A DNA stretch of 57,037 nt, taken from Symbiodinium natans (taxonomy: Eukaryota; Sar; Dinophyceae; Suessiales; Symbiodiniaceae). Location: assembly GCA_905221605.1 (NCBI GenBank), contig CAJNDS010000487.1:71304-128340 (forward strand), read 5' to 3'. Made by a program: the position numbers and the translations under genes. Under the pieces are notes generated by a model. That model searched no databases. It was given only the letters and a program-made list of their open reading frames with translations, and had not been told where the DNA came from. The stretch's first letter is position 1. Every line of letters begins with the position of its first letter. Positions 1-8,699 of this stretch are shown piece after piece.

Positions 1-27
1 GGGGGGGGGGGGGGGGGGAGGGGGGAG
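1..27. repeat. Poly-G run at the window edge
   Basis: The first 27 bases are G with a single A at position 19 and a final A at 26. Similar G or C runs recur at 7297, 11245, 21887, 42269, 42801, 46637, 48808 and 55000. Such runs are plausible natural simple repeats but are also where assemblies end or misassemble. Confidence 0.8.
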
Positions 28-1276
28 TCGAAGTATGATTCAGTAGCGCGACTGCTATTATATTGCCCAGAGACTTGCTTTTCGCCGATATGCATCCAAC
101 GCAGCATGAAATCTGCTTGACCTCCACAGATTCTGCCGGTTCCCCGCCGTCTGGATGCTGGTGGCTGTGAAGCGCATGCCTTGGCATTTCTCGTGCATGA
201 GAGATGTTGCAAGGGACCTTCCATGACAACTTCCTGTCACAGGCTTGAGGTCCTCCCTGCATCTGATCTCAGAACTCCAATGCCTAAAGCTCCGAATCTC
301 CTCCACCCTGATATGCACAGGGCGAATCCCACAACCAGAGCGGCCTTATCTTTCGAGGACGATGCCAGGCTGAAGGGCACTGACAAGATCATCGTGTGAC
401 GGCACATGGGAAGAATCCCTTAGAACCTTAGAAGCTCTCGGCCCACGTGGGCCACTTCAACCCATGACACTAAAGCTCACAAGGCTCTTCAGCTCCATGA
501 ACAGCAGGCCTTAAAACCTAAACAGCAACAAAGATCAGGAGGCACTTGATGGAGATTTACACAAGTAGGCTGGCTATACTTACGCTGAGAACGTGGTCCG
601 CGGTTCTCTTCTAGCTCGATAACGGAGAGCAAAAAACCTGAACCTTCAAGTAGCCGCTTGGGCTCCGTCTCACCTTCGCCCCGTGGCACCTTCCCACCAG
701 TGGCAGGGTCTGCAAACGCGGCATTCGGTTGAACAAAAGGAGAGTACTGAACACGAGATTGATTCCAAAAGCACACCGAGAGAATTGACAAGTTGGCGCA
801 GGTGTAGATTGCCTCCGTGCCCGCGGGGAGCCCCTCCACTTCGATGCCGGAAGCTGACCTGGGAGCATTCACTGGAAAAGTCGAGATTCCTGAGTTGAAA
901 AGAACTGAAAGACACTTTAGATTCATAAGCCTTCGTCACGTTGTTTGGGTTGTCCATTCGATATCAGCCTGCGGAGTCTCGAGTGTCAGCAATCTACGGG
1001 GCGCTGAGGTCGAGGGCACCACCTTGACCCTAGAGCCGGGCGACTACTCGCGCCAGGCCCGTTCGAAGTACGAGATGCGATGTGAATGATGTGGGGTTGT
1101 CAGCCGAGGGTCAGGCAATCAGCATATATCATACAAAGGCGAAGTTGAGCGTGTGCTGTCCCGCCCTACACAGTCGAAGATTGGGATCAGCCCGAATTTG
1201 TTTCGACAGCCTGAGATGAGCAGCCATCGGCGGCAGCACTGAGGCATGTCGTAGGGATGGCTTCAGTTTGCTCATG
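28..1276. other. No supported gene
   Basis: I see no exon with good splice borders here. Several overlapping frames are open on both strands around 490-960, the longest being 145 codons on the - strand, but composition does not favour one over another. Unassigned sequence, probably intron or intergenic. Confidence 0.4.
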
Positions 1277-1596
1277 TGTGCCATCAGGCAGTGCATGCCG
1301 AGGTACAGCACTCGGCTGTTGTGAGGGGCTGTTTTGGGAGGAGACCTGTGACTCGAGTTTTGAATCAAAAACTCTCCGTCGTTCTGAGGATGAGCTGGCG
1401 GACAGCTCTGATGAGCCGGCGCCCTAAAGCCCAAAGGCCAGTTCTTCGGACCGCCCTTGTGCCCTTGGACCTAAACGCGCCAACCCTCGAACGAAGAGTG
1501 TCGTGGGGGACTTCGAAGCATTTCAAGCCGAGGCCGAAGGATGAGCCTAGCAGCCCTCCAGCAGAGAAGGCCCCGAAGAGAAATCTCTTCAGCTGA
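1276..1596 (+). CDS. Candidate coding stretch, frame unresolved
   Basis: Two readings compete. One frame is open from 1276 to 1596 and is basic. In other frames there is a short acidic piece (1377-1427, residues RRSEDELADSSDEPAP) followed, after an AG at 1440-1441, by an open piece ending at 1544 with GDFEAFQAEAEG. The acidic/basic alternation looks like two small exons. No domain is recognised and neither reading is proven. Confidence 0.3.
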   Translation: MCHQAVHAEVQHSAVVRGCFGRRPVTRVLNQKLSVVLRMSWRTALMSRRPKAQRPVLRTALVPLDLNAPTLERRVSWGTSKHFKPRPKDEPSSPPAEKAPKRNLFS

Positions 1597-1871
1597 CAAT
1601 TCTGGATCGACTATTTCTTTGGTGTACATGTCAAGTCAAGGGACTCGCGGGATGACCGAAGCGGATCTTCGTCCCAAGATGTAGAGTACCCCGTTGCGTT
1701 CGCGGTGCCTGAACTCCCCAACCAAGAGTTAACAGCTTGTGGGAGAGCTGTCTTTGTCAGATGCAGAGCGGCCACAATGTGAAATCCACAAGTCCGAAGC
1801 ATCCTCCATGAGATCATTCCAAGATTCGATGTCATGGACACCATTCCTTATGCATGTTGAGTCGCAACCAG

Positions 1872-1995
1872 AGGTTTCTTTTTCTACAAGACGGGCTGTG
1901 ACACTGCGTTTGTCTTGGACATGCCCTTCTACCTGCCAAGAGCCGACGAGCCCAAGCGTTCCGTCGAAGCTGTTGATCTGAAGTTCCGGATGAGG
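1872..1995 (+). CDS. Unrecognised internal exon
   Basis: The piece begins after an AG (CAACCAG) and reads GFFFYKTGCDTAFVLDMPFY, then LPRADEPKRSVEAVDLKFRMR, to a possible GT donor at 1996. The amino-acid mix is that of a soluble folded protein, and in-frame stops bound the piece on both sides. It lies about 400 bp upstream of the aspartic-protease exons on the same strand and could belong to that gene, but it carries no pepsin-family motif that I recognise. Confidence 0.5.
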
Positions 1996-2415
1996 GTGTG
2001 ACTCAAACCTCGGAATCGAAGGCCACTAAAAAAGGCACGAGGAATCCGCAGTGCCGAACATGGGAGGAGGGGGGGGAGGGTAGAGAGCGCCATGATGGAC
2101 CCACGAGGCTAAACAGCCCTCAACTTTCTCAACTTTGGCTCGGATTCACCAGAATTCTTGGCTATCCCATAGTTAGTGTTTAGTAGAAATATACAAGATC
2201 TGACAGGCTGCGGCTTCCGGTGCCAACAGCACTCGGCCCACCTGCCACAGCCCTGGACGAAATTGGATGGATAAATAGGCACTGTTGCAGTCAAGGAACA
2301 GCTTATCACTTTTTGTTCTTACATCTGTATGGACGCACGCAGCACGTGAGTGGAGTTGCAGAGCTCTTGTGCATTCCCGGCGTAAACAAGCCGAGCCCTG
2401 TTTCCAAAAGGCCAG

Positions 2416-2488
2416 CCCACGATCATGCCCCTGGAGCTTCCTGAGCCCTTGGGCCCGAAGCTTTTCATTTGGGGCGAGCCCGTGCTGC
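2416..2488 (+). CDS. Pepsin-like aspartic protease, penultimate exon
   Basis: After the acceptor GGCCAG the frame reads PTIMPLELPEPLGPKLFIWG, then EPVLR. In A1 aspartic proteases (pepsin, cathepsin D) this is the C-terminal-lobe strand with the pattern (I/L)-(L/W)-G-(D/E)-x-(V/F)-L-R just before the YYTVYD motif. The exon ends after the first base of the Arg codon, followed by a GC donor (GCGGGGG). The catalytic DTG/DSG exons are not visible upstream within the window, so the gene is seen only in part. Function as an endopeptidase is inferred from this C-terminal signature alone. Confidence 0.7.
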
Positions 2489-2575
2489 GCGGGGGCACCC
2501 AGCTGTTGGGAGTACAAGTCGCGCTGCTGCACCATTCTCTGAACCCTTAAACCCTACGCCCTAAACCCTACTCAG
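2489..2575 (+). other. GC-AG intron carrying telomere-like motif
   Basis: This 87 bp intron starts GC and ends CTCAG. Removing it joins C|GC into one Arg codon and restores the protease reading LR-KYYTVYD. Its 3' third is made of degenerate CCCTAAA units (about 2544-2571). GC donors are frequent in dinoflagellates. Confidence 0.65.
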
Positions 2576-2715
2576 GCAAGTACTACACCGTGTACGACTG
2601 GCAAGATCAGCAGATCGGCTTCGCACTCGCCAAGCACATGCCCAGCGAGGTGCAACAGCCATGTTTGGGGAAACTTGAGTTCCCCAAGCTTTTTTCTAAA
2701 ACCCAGACCTTCTAA
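2576..2715 (+). CDS. Pepsin-like aspartic protease, C-terminal exon
   Basis: The exon continues the protease with KYYTVYDWQDQQIGFALAKH, matching the family pattern R-x-YYT-V-(F/Y)-D-x(5)-(V/I)-GFA that closes the second lobe. It stays open to a TAA at 2713-2715, adding about 24 residues after ALAKH. A GT at 2650 (GAG|GTGCAA) could end the exon sooner, with the true terminus further on. With the exon at 2416 this is the clearest enzyme signature in the window. Confidence 0.7.
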
Positions 2716-4438
2716 GAGAGGTGTAAATTCAGTTGAAGAGTTCGATTCAAAGATGAAAGCCGCGTTGCGATTGTTGAAGGGATTCTGAGTACTCCCCAAG
2801 CCAGGTTTCCGCGGACGAAGAGGCGAAGCAACTCCGGGTGGGTTGCCCAGAGAATCCTGCAAGCGTTGGGACACTCAGAGACTCATCAAGGCCAACATTA
2901 TGGGTGGGATATTTCATGTTTCAGAAGAACAAGCAGCTGACGGCACAGTTGGAGGGGTTCAGGCTTCAGAAATCCTTGGCCCTCTCTCTGTCCCTTGTGC
3001 GCTCTCTCGCTCTCTCCCTCTCTCCCTCTGCCTTTTCCAAACTCGCACATACAGACATACAGGCAGACGCTAAGTTGAGCATGCAGACCCACCCCACAAG
3101 CGGCAATGCCAAAACCCATACACGTATGCACTTATAGACATCTGCAGATGCCTATCTCTGGATATTTATTGCTGCTCCGGGCTCTGGCTTGGTTTCAAAA
3201 AGGCAGCCGGGGTCTTGAGACGAAGTTGTTTGATTTCTTTGGAGTGCTCACTGGTCTGACGCTGAGGGCCGTGGACTTCTCTTTGCATGAGCAGCGCTAC
3301 AGAGCTTGAGCTCTCACGTGGCAGCATGGCTACATGGCTGGTCAATTTGGACAATGTCCCCCAGATCTCTTGTCCATGAAAAAATCGGTAGGTTGGCAGC
3401 AGGATCCAGCCGTGCTCCAGCATTGGGGTCATACTCGCAGTGGCATCGTGTGGAATTCCAGACCACTGAACCTTGTGCTCACAGCATGTTCGGAGTTTTC
3501 GGACTTTCTGTGGGCACTTGAGAAAGAAAGACACGACACACCAACGACCATGAATGGGGATATGCGAGTTGGATTCCAATTCAATTCATGCTTCGAGCGG
3601 GCTGACGATGCGCTAGAGAGTTGTGCAAAATGTGCCGCACATCCGGTCCGTTTGGAGCAGCTGCATGACCCCCCCCCCCCCTCCATATCTGACGGGCTCC
3701 TGGGCGGCAACGGTTGTAGTGGGTTGTAGTCAGTTCTGGTCACGATAGTCGAGGCACCACCATGGAATGATTGAATGATTGAATGTTGCTTGCTGAAGTC
3801 CATCTATCAGCACTGCATCAAAGTCCATGTGGCATCTGGCATCTCCTTTAGATCACGCAGCTGCCAGAGCTTCTGCCCCTGGCATTGGACTCAGCCCTGC
3901 GATTGTGAGCCAATCCAGGATTCCGTCCACTAGCCTCCCACTGGCTTACTCTAGCTGGACGCTTGCTCAGCATGAGAAAGTGCAAGGGGCTGCGCACTGC
4001 TCTTGTGGATTGCCTGCTTGGGGCGCTTCTTTTTGCCTTTGCATGTGCGTAGCTGCCGCAAATCCTGAAGCATGGAAAGCATGGGGGGTACTTCCTGGAA
4101 GCCAGTAGCCAGTGGAGCGGGTTGAAGGGCTTCCCACAGAGGAAACACCCATGCGTGGCTTTGCAGGGCTCTGAGTCGCAGAGTCGCAGAGGGTCCACAG
4201 CTGAGGGCGGGAAGCTGGATTCACACGTCGCGAATGAAGCACCTGACCGACAGACATGTGTCCGAGCACGACTCTGGGAGCCTTGTTGTGCAGTCCTGGT
4301 CAGTTCTCTAAGTTCGGGTCCTTCTTGGGTTTCCCTGGCAGAACACAACCCCGTTAGGGTACTACGTGTCTTCAGGGTACCCACAAGAGCGGGGGACCCA
4401 AATTGAGAGAACTGACCACCTCAACCAGAAACAGAGCC
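2716..4438. other. No supported gene; CT-rich and poly-C tracts
   Basis: Contains a CT-rich stretch at 2990-3035, a C run at 3668-3681 and the small repeat GAATGATTGAATGATTGAATG near 3764-3784. A weak possible exon follows a TTTCAG acceptor near 2926 (KNKQLTAQLEGFRLQKS). Other open frames overlap on both strands and none stands out. Confidence 0.4.
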
Positions 4439-4516
4439 ATGGAGCCGGCGTCGCCTGAGTACTCCATGGACGACTTCGAGGAACCGGCTTTTAGTGCTTC
4501 GGAGGCTTCAAGGAGG
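4439..4516 (+). CDS. Start exon of a small acidic protein
   Basis: The ATG sits in CAGAGCCATGG, with an AG eight bases upstream that could serve as the spliced-leader acceptor (inference). The exon reads MEPASPEYSMDDFEEPAFSA and then SEASRR in 26 whole codons, followed by a GT donor. Joined to the next exon it gives an uninterrupted acidic frame. Acidic D/E-rich N-termini are common in many eukaryotic proteins and give no function. Confidence 0.6.
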
Positions 4517-4581
4517 GTTCAGGGTTTAAGGCCTCCCCCCCCCATGCGGCAGTGGAGTAGCCACCAGGGGCCTCTTCGCAG

Positions 4582-4695
4582 GAGCCTCCAGATGAATTTG
4601 CCCAGACCACTTCCACCTTTTTCGGTGCCGACAGCGACGATGAAGAGGTTGCCGTTGCGGCATGTAGTGTCAGAGCCCTCTTGGCCAGATTCTGA
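4582..4695 (+). CDS. Second exon of the small acidic protein
   Basis: It follows the acceptor CCTCTTCGCAG and starts in phase 0, as the upstream exon ends. It reads EPPDE, then TSTFFGADSDDEEVAVAA and a TGA at 4693-4695. The intron between them is 65 bp (4517-4581, GT-AG). The protein would be 63 residues; alternatively a donor before the stop continues the gene. The segment is negatively charged and probably disordered. No family is recognised. Confidence 0.55.
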   Translation, partial: EPPDEFAQTTSTFFGADSDDEEVAVAACSVRALLARF

Positions 4696-4861
4696 TAATC
4701 ACCGGTAGGTTTGCCTCACCTCCCAAATTGTTGCAGCTTCAGTATGTGCAGCCTCATTCGTGTGTAGTTGAAGTTGCCTTGGTGGCCGGAGGTTGCAACC
4801 TTGCACGGAACTGCTGGCCTAGGCGTGGGAGGGAGAGGGAGCGGACAGCGAGAAAGGTTTT

Positions 4862-5240
4862 GATCGAAAAATCAGGCGTTCGATAGACCTACAGGGAGCA
4901 TCTTTGACAGCACTTCGTCAAACCAATCCGTGGTTTCGATAGACTTATAGGGGAGCATCATGACAGAGCTTCGTGTCCAAAACACCCGAGGCTTCGAGCG
5001 ACCTATAGAGGAGCATCGTCACAGCGATTCGCGCGAAAAAGGCATGTCAAGCATTTGCGTGGCTTCGATAGACCAACAGAGAAGCATCATCAGCACTTCG
5101 TGCGAAAAAAGACCTCTCAAAAACATCCGCGGCTTTGATAGACCTATAGAGGAGCATCATCCCAGCGATTCGCGTGGAAAAGACCTGTCAAAAACATCCG
5201 TGGCCTCGATCGACTTATATGGGAGCATCCTGACAGCACC
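4862..5240 (+). repeat. Minisatellite, six copies of 56-71 bp
   Basis: A core like GATAGACCTATAGAGGAGCA recurs at 4881, 4937, 4995, 5066, 5136 and 5207. Spacing is 56 and 58 bp for the first units and 70-71 bp for the last three. The later units also share a tail like AGACCTGTCAAAAACATCCG. A 105-codon + frame (4960-5277) runs through the array but is explained by the repeat. Confidence 0.85.
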
Positions 5241-5244
5241 GACT

Positions 5245-6286
5245 TCAGGACATCGCTCTCAAACCCTAGGGCCCTAGGCCATCCCGAGCCTGTCTAAGCC
5301 GGTGTCAGCAACCCAGGAATATGCTGGGGCTTTGTAGGGCGTATTGGGGTTTTTTACCGGGCTTTGTACGGTTTTAAGTTTGCAGGAAATGGGTATATGA
5401 ACCGTAAACCCTAAACCCCATTACAACATACTTACATAAGCCCCAAACCCTAGAGAGCGAGATCCTTGGCTAATGGGGGTTTCTTTGGTTGATGCCAAGC
5501 CCAATAGGCAAGTATGGAAGAGAGAATCTGGTGGAAGTTCGTTCGCCAAAAAGCCGGGGACGAATTTCCGCCCTCAAGCAATGCACTACAGATGCATGGA
5601 CGTAATTCGATGCACATTTCCCGTACCAAACCACCATCTTGAGCATTGTAGTGTAGTCCTTCAAAAGGACGGGAGAGAGGACGGGTGGAGGTCCACGTCT
5701 GGTTCATGTGGGCCGTCGTTGTCTCCCGAGTGCTTGCTTTGAGCACAGCTCTTGAGAGGGAAGCATGCAAGGGGACTGTGCAAAAGCCGCCAGGCAGGAA
5801 AAGCTCAGAGGCTTCCGTGTGCACGGGCACCACCACAACGCCTAGCAGCGAGGAGGCATTTGGGGGGGTGGGGGATGCTCACGCTTTGTCTCAAACCTGC
5901 GCGGAGTAGACTCTGGCGCTTCCTTGGGTCGAGTGGCAGACTGTAGCAATTGTGTTGCCGTGGAGGTTGGTTACGTCGTGGAGAAGCAGATGCCCCGGAA
6001 GGAGGGGATTTTTCTTGTTTGTTGAATCAGGGTTCTGACACAGAGAGAGGGCGCGGAGGGATGTCCGAGTTTCCTCAAGACCCGCACAAGAAGAGAAAGC
6101 GCCCTCCCTGAGAAAGAGAGGGATAGAAAGGAAGGGAGAGAGAGCAGGTCGCGAGCCAAAGCCCACCAAGCCTGGCTCGTAGAAAGAGAGATAAAGAGAG
6201 TATAGGAACGCCTGAAGGAAAAGGCCATCCCAAGAGCCCTTCTGGCGAAGGCCGAGAGCCACTACCGCTACCGCTTTAGGAGCCCC
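5245..6286. other. Unassigned, short telomere-like motif and GA-rich tract
   Basis: There is a two-unit CCCTAAA remnant at 5403-5418, and a GA-rich stretch (6105-6205) that reads as a pyrimidine tract on the - strand, where it could precede an acceptor of the gene starting at 6345. Around 6061-6111 a + frame reads MSEFPQDPHKKRKRPP and then stops, too short to call. Confidence 0.35.
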
Positions 6287-6290
6287 TTAC

Positions 6291-6345
6291 CGACGAGGGC
6301 CGCGAGCTCGACGAAGCGCTCCGCGTCCCGGGGCTTAGCTGCCAT
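6291..6345 (-). CDS. Start exon on the minus strand
   Basis: On the - strand an ATG (6345 to 6343) in the context CAACAGAGCATGG opens MAAKPRDAERFVELAALV and meets a strong GTAAGG donor after one further base. Without splicing the frame continues GKGLLKR and stops. The AG just upstream of the ATG resembles that of the gene at 4439. Downstream - strand exons would lie at lower coordinates through the pyrimidine-rich tract, but I could not fix them. Confidence 0.4.
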
Positions 6346-6729
6346 GCTCTGTTGGTGGTTCTTGGGCTTCTTCTAGGTGGGGGGGCATCTAACGGTTTTG
6401 TGGAAAGGCTATAGGGCTACTCCACAACAACAGCTTGACAGAAAACGTACAGTGAAGAAGCAGCATGATTAGTTCCCCAGCCCGAAGGAAGATTCTGGCC
6501 CATGATGGCCCATGCCCTGCAAGCAGAGATTCAGATGTTCAGTATGGCCTTTCCTCTCAGGAAGCCCAGCTTGCACTCGACGTTGCAAGGCGGGGGGTGG
6601 GGGGGGTGGGCGGGGCACCTAGAAGAGCTAGAGGCCTCATGAGCCCCAATGTCCAGGAATCGGCGGGCCAGTCCGAGTCCGCTGAACCCGAAGATATGAG
6701 ACACTGACCTTCCATGACCCTGTGCGCAG

Positions 6730-6856
6730 GCAATATGTCAACAGCCCCTCCTTGGCAGAGCGAACGCTGGCGCCCCGGCAGTGTGCATCGACTGCCTCAT
6801 GCCAAGATGGGCTTGACAGCCTCAAAAAGCCCTCAACAGCGCTTCGATGCCTTCAT
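6730..6856 (+). CDS. Unrecognised internal exon
   Basis: It follows TGTGCGCAG, enters as the last base of a codon, reads QYVNSPSLAERTLAPRQCAS and on to KKPSTALRCLH, and ends at a GTTAGG donor whose intron is rich in TTTAGGG-like units. Composition is protein-like; no domain seen. A short open piece just upstream (SPNVQESAGQSESAEPED near 6640-6700) may be the previous exon. Confidence 0.4.
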
Positions 6857-7140
6857 GTTAGGGTTTCGGGTTGTAGTGCTTCAAGAGCTCAGGGGTTTGG
6901 GGGCTTTAGGGTTTTTTGAAAGTGTTTACGGGTTTGGGCGTTAGAGCTGCCAAGTGTTTTTCCATGCTTAGTCCGAGGCCCGCGCTTGTCCGCCCCGCGT
7001 CCGCAGCTTCCGGGTACAAGGCGGGGTCTTGCTCCACCTGGCATCAGGTCTTTCCGTCTCGCCCTTTAGCCATTGCGTGCCACCAGTGTTACGGTGTTCC
7101 GTTGCCCTAGCCTGAAGAAGGAGTGTACCATGGCTTGAGG
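6857..7140. repeat. Degenerate TTTAGGG-rich intronic sequence
   Basis: Units such as GTTAGGGTTTCGGG and GGCTTTAGGG are scattered through 6857-6915. The rest shows no gene. Confidence 0.4.
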
Positions 7141-7141
7141 G

Positions 7142-7290
7142 GTGTCAGACCCTGAATTCAAGGTATTTTTTGGTTCAGAGTTGACCCAAAGATCGAAGGA
7201 AAACTCCGTCAGCCATGTGGATGCAAAGAGCTCCGGCGAAGAGGCCTCGGCAGCTCGGAGTCCGAGAAGTTACATGCCTTATCTTATTGG
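7142..7290 (+). CDS. Weak candidate exon
   Basis: An open frame reads ELTQRSKENSVSHVDAKSSG, then EEASAARSPRSYMPY, just before a run of 18 G. It is polar and Ser-rich. Splice borders are not convincing. Confidence 0.25.
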
Positions 7291-7296
7291 GGTATT

Positions 7297-7314
7297 GGGG
7301 GGGGGGGGGGGGGG
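7297..7314. repeat. Poly-G run
   Basis: Eighteen consecutive G; possible G-quadruplex former and a likely sequencing weak point. Confidence 0.85.
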
Positions 7315-7350
7315 TCCCTTGGTCTGCTAACAAAGGCCCCAAGAAGGTAC

Positions 7351-7404
7351 CCCCCTAAACCCTAAACCCTAAACCTTAAACCCTAAACCCTAAACCCTAA
7401 ACCC
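7351..7404 (+). repeat. Interstitial telomere array (CCCTAAA, ~8 units)
   Basis: About eight CCCTAAA units with one CCTTAAA variant. An inverted-orientation remnant (TTTAGGG, three imperfect units) lies at 7520-7540. Confidence 0.9.
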
Positions 7405-7762
7405 TTCAGACCCCCCAAAGCCCGCATCCAAGATCCCAAGCCAGATCAGGGCCTCCTCTTCGCAGCCCCCGAACTTGAAAAACAATAGACAAAACAAGAC
7501 TTCGGAAGCCCTGCGCTTCAGGGTTTAGGGCTTAGGGTTTATAATTTATGGAAGCTGTATAGGGTTCAGGTCCGGGGTTTGGGCGGGTTTTGAGCGAGTT
7601 GTTTTTTTTCTGCGCCAGGCTGGTTTGGGCGAAAGTCTTATAGGTTTGAGTGAATTTTGGGGTGAATATTGGAATCATTCCATTGCAGACATTCGGCAAA
7701 ATCCAGAAAAATCTGGCCTTGTTCAAAGCCTCTTGGAAAACCCTTCAGGCCCCGCCCTGACA

Positions 7763-8027
7763 GATTCCACAAAATCCTTCAGGCCCGGCATGTGGGCCCT
7801 GACAGATTCCACAAATTCCTTCGGGCCCCGCATGTGGGCCCCGAGGGATTCCACAAGACCCTTCGGGCCCCCGCATGTGGGCCCTGAGGGATTCCAACAG
7901 ACCCTGCGGGTCCCCGCATGTGGGCCCTGAAGGGTTCCAAAACACCCTTCAGGCCCCGCATGTGGGCCCTGAGGGATTCCAAAAGACTCTTCGGGCCCCC
8001 GCATGTGGGCCCTGAAGGATTCCAAAA
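7763..8027 (+). repeat. GC-rich minisatellite, 42/43 bp unit
   Basis: Six full units and a partial one begin with GATTCCA and contain the shared core CCCGCATGTGGGCCCTGA. Unit lengths are 42, 42, 43, 43, 42 and 43 bp. Open frames exist on both strands through the array (the + frame repeats FGP-MWAP-DST-like motifs) and are explained by the repeat. Because the unit alternates between 42 and 43 bp, no single frame is kept. Confidence 0.9.
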
Positions 8028-8405
8028 ACTCGAACTCCTTGAAGGGGCCCTCATGCGCATTGAGGGTTGAAGGTGGTTCCTACCCAGATTTCTTGGCTGC
8101 AGGCGCCCGTCTGCCAAGACTGCAGCCAGGCGGAGGCCTCATGAACACGAGCTTGCATCGAGCCAGTCAATGCAGCCAGCTCTCTAAATTGCGGGGTACT
8201 TCGGGAGAGGGTGGGTGGCGGGCGTCGCTTTTCTCCTTGTCTTAGTTGCTGCAAGTACACTTTGCATTTTTTGGGATACTATCATCTCTCAAAGAACTGA
8301 AGTGTACGTTTGGGGCTCATGAACTCAGCAACTAAGCCATGTGACCACTATATGGGTTCCCAAAGGAGAGACCATAGTAGTCCACGTGAATAGTCTCTTT
8401 GTCGC
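8028..8405. other. No supported gene
   Basis: Flank of the minisatellite; overlapping short frames only. Confidence 0.4.
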
Positions 8406-8684
8406 TTGGAGAAGCCATCTTGCCAACATGCGCATTTCTTCGATGCAGTCGCTGGAATGGTAGAAGCTCTTGCAGTCATACCGACTCGTACCCCTTCCTC
8501 CTCCCTCAACGTTCACGACCTTCACAGCGCCGACTTTGCGTCAAAAACAACCAGCTCGACTTTGGTCCACACAAGCTTGGCAGAGGGACGAATGAGTGAC
8601 AATCTGATTCAACCGGCAACCGGTGTCCACAAACTCGTCAGGTTTTTCGGACGCTTGCAACTTGAGCGTCTGTTGCGTGCTTAA
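8406..8684 (+). CDS. Candidate coding ORF, 92 codons
   Basis: An ATG-initiated frame encodes a soluble-looking protein (ALAVIPTRTPSSSLNVHDLH ... DNLIQPATGVHKLVRFFGRL) ending at a TAA. Competing frames are shorter. No homologue or motif is recognised, and splice signals are not evident at either side. It may be a terminal exon or chance. Confidence 0.3.
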   Translation: MEKPSCQHAHFFDAVAGMVEALAVIPTRTPSSSLNVHDLHSADFASKTTSSTLVHTSLAEGRMSDNLIQPATGVHKLVRFFGRLQLERLLRA

Positions 8685-8699
8685 GCATCTTTAGCGTTG

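Noticed and set aside
4960-5277. 105-codon + ORF
   Set aside because: Runs through the minisatellite; the periodic residues come from the DNA repeat.
7723-8117. 100-112 codon ORFs on the - strand
   Set aside because: Explained by the 42/43 bp minisatellite; unit length is not always a multiple of three.
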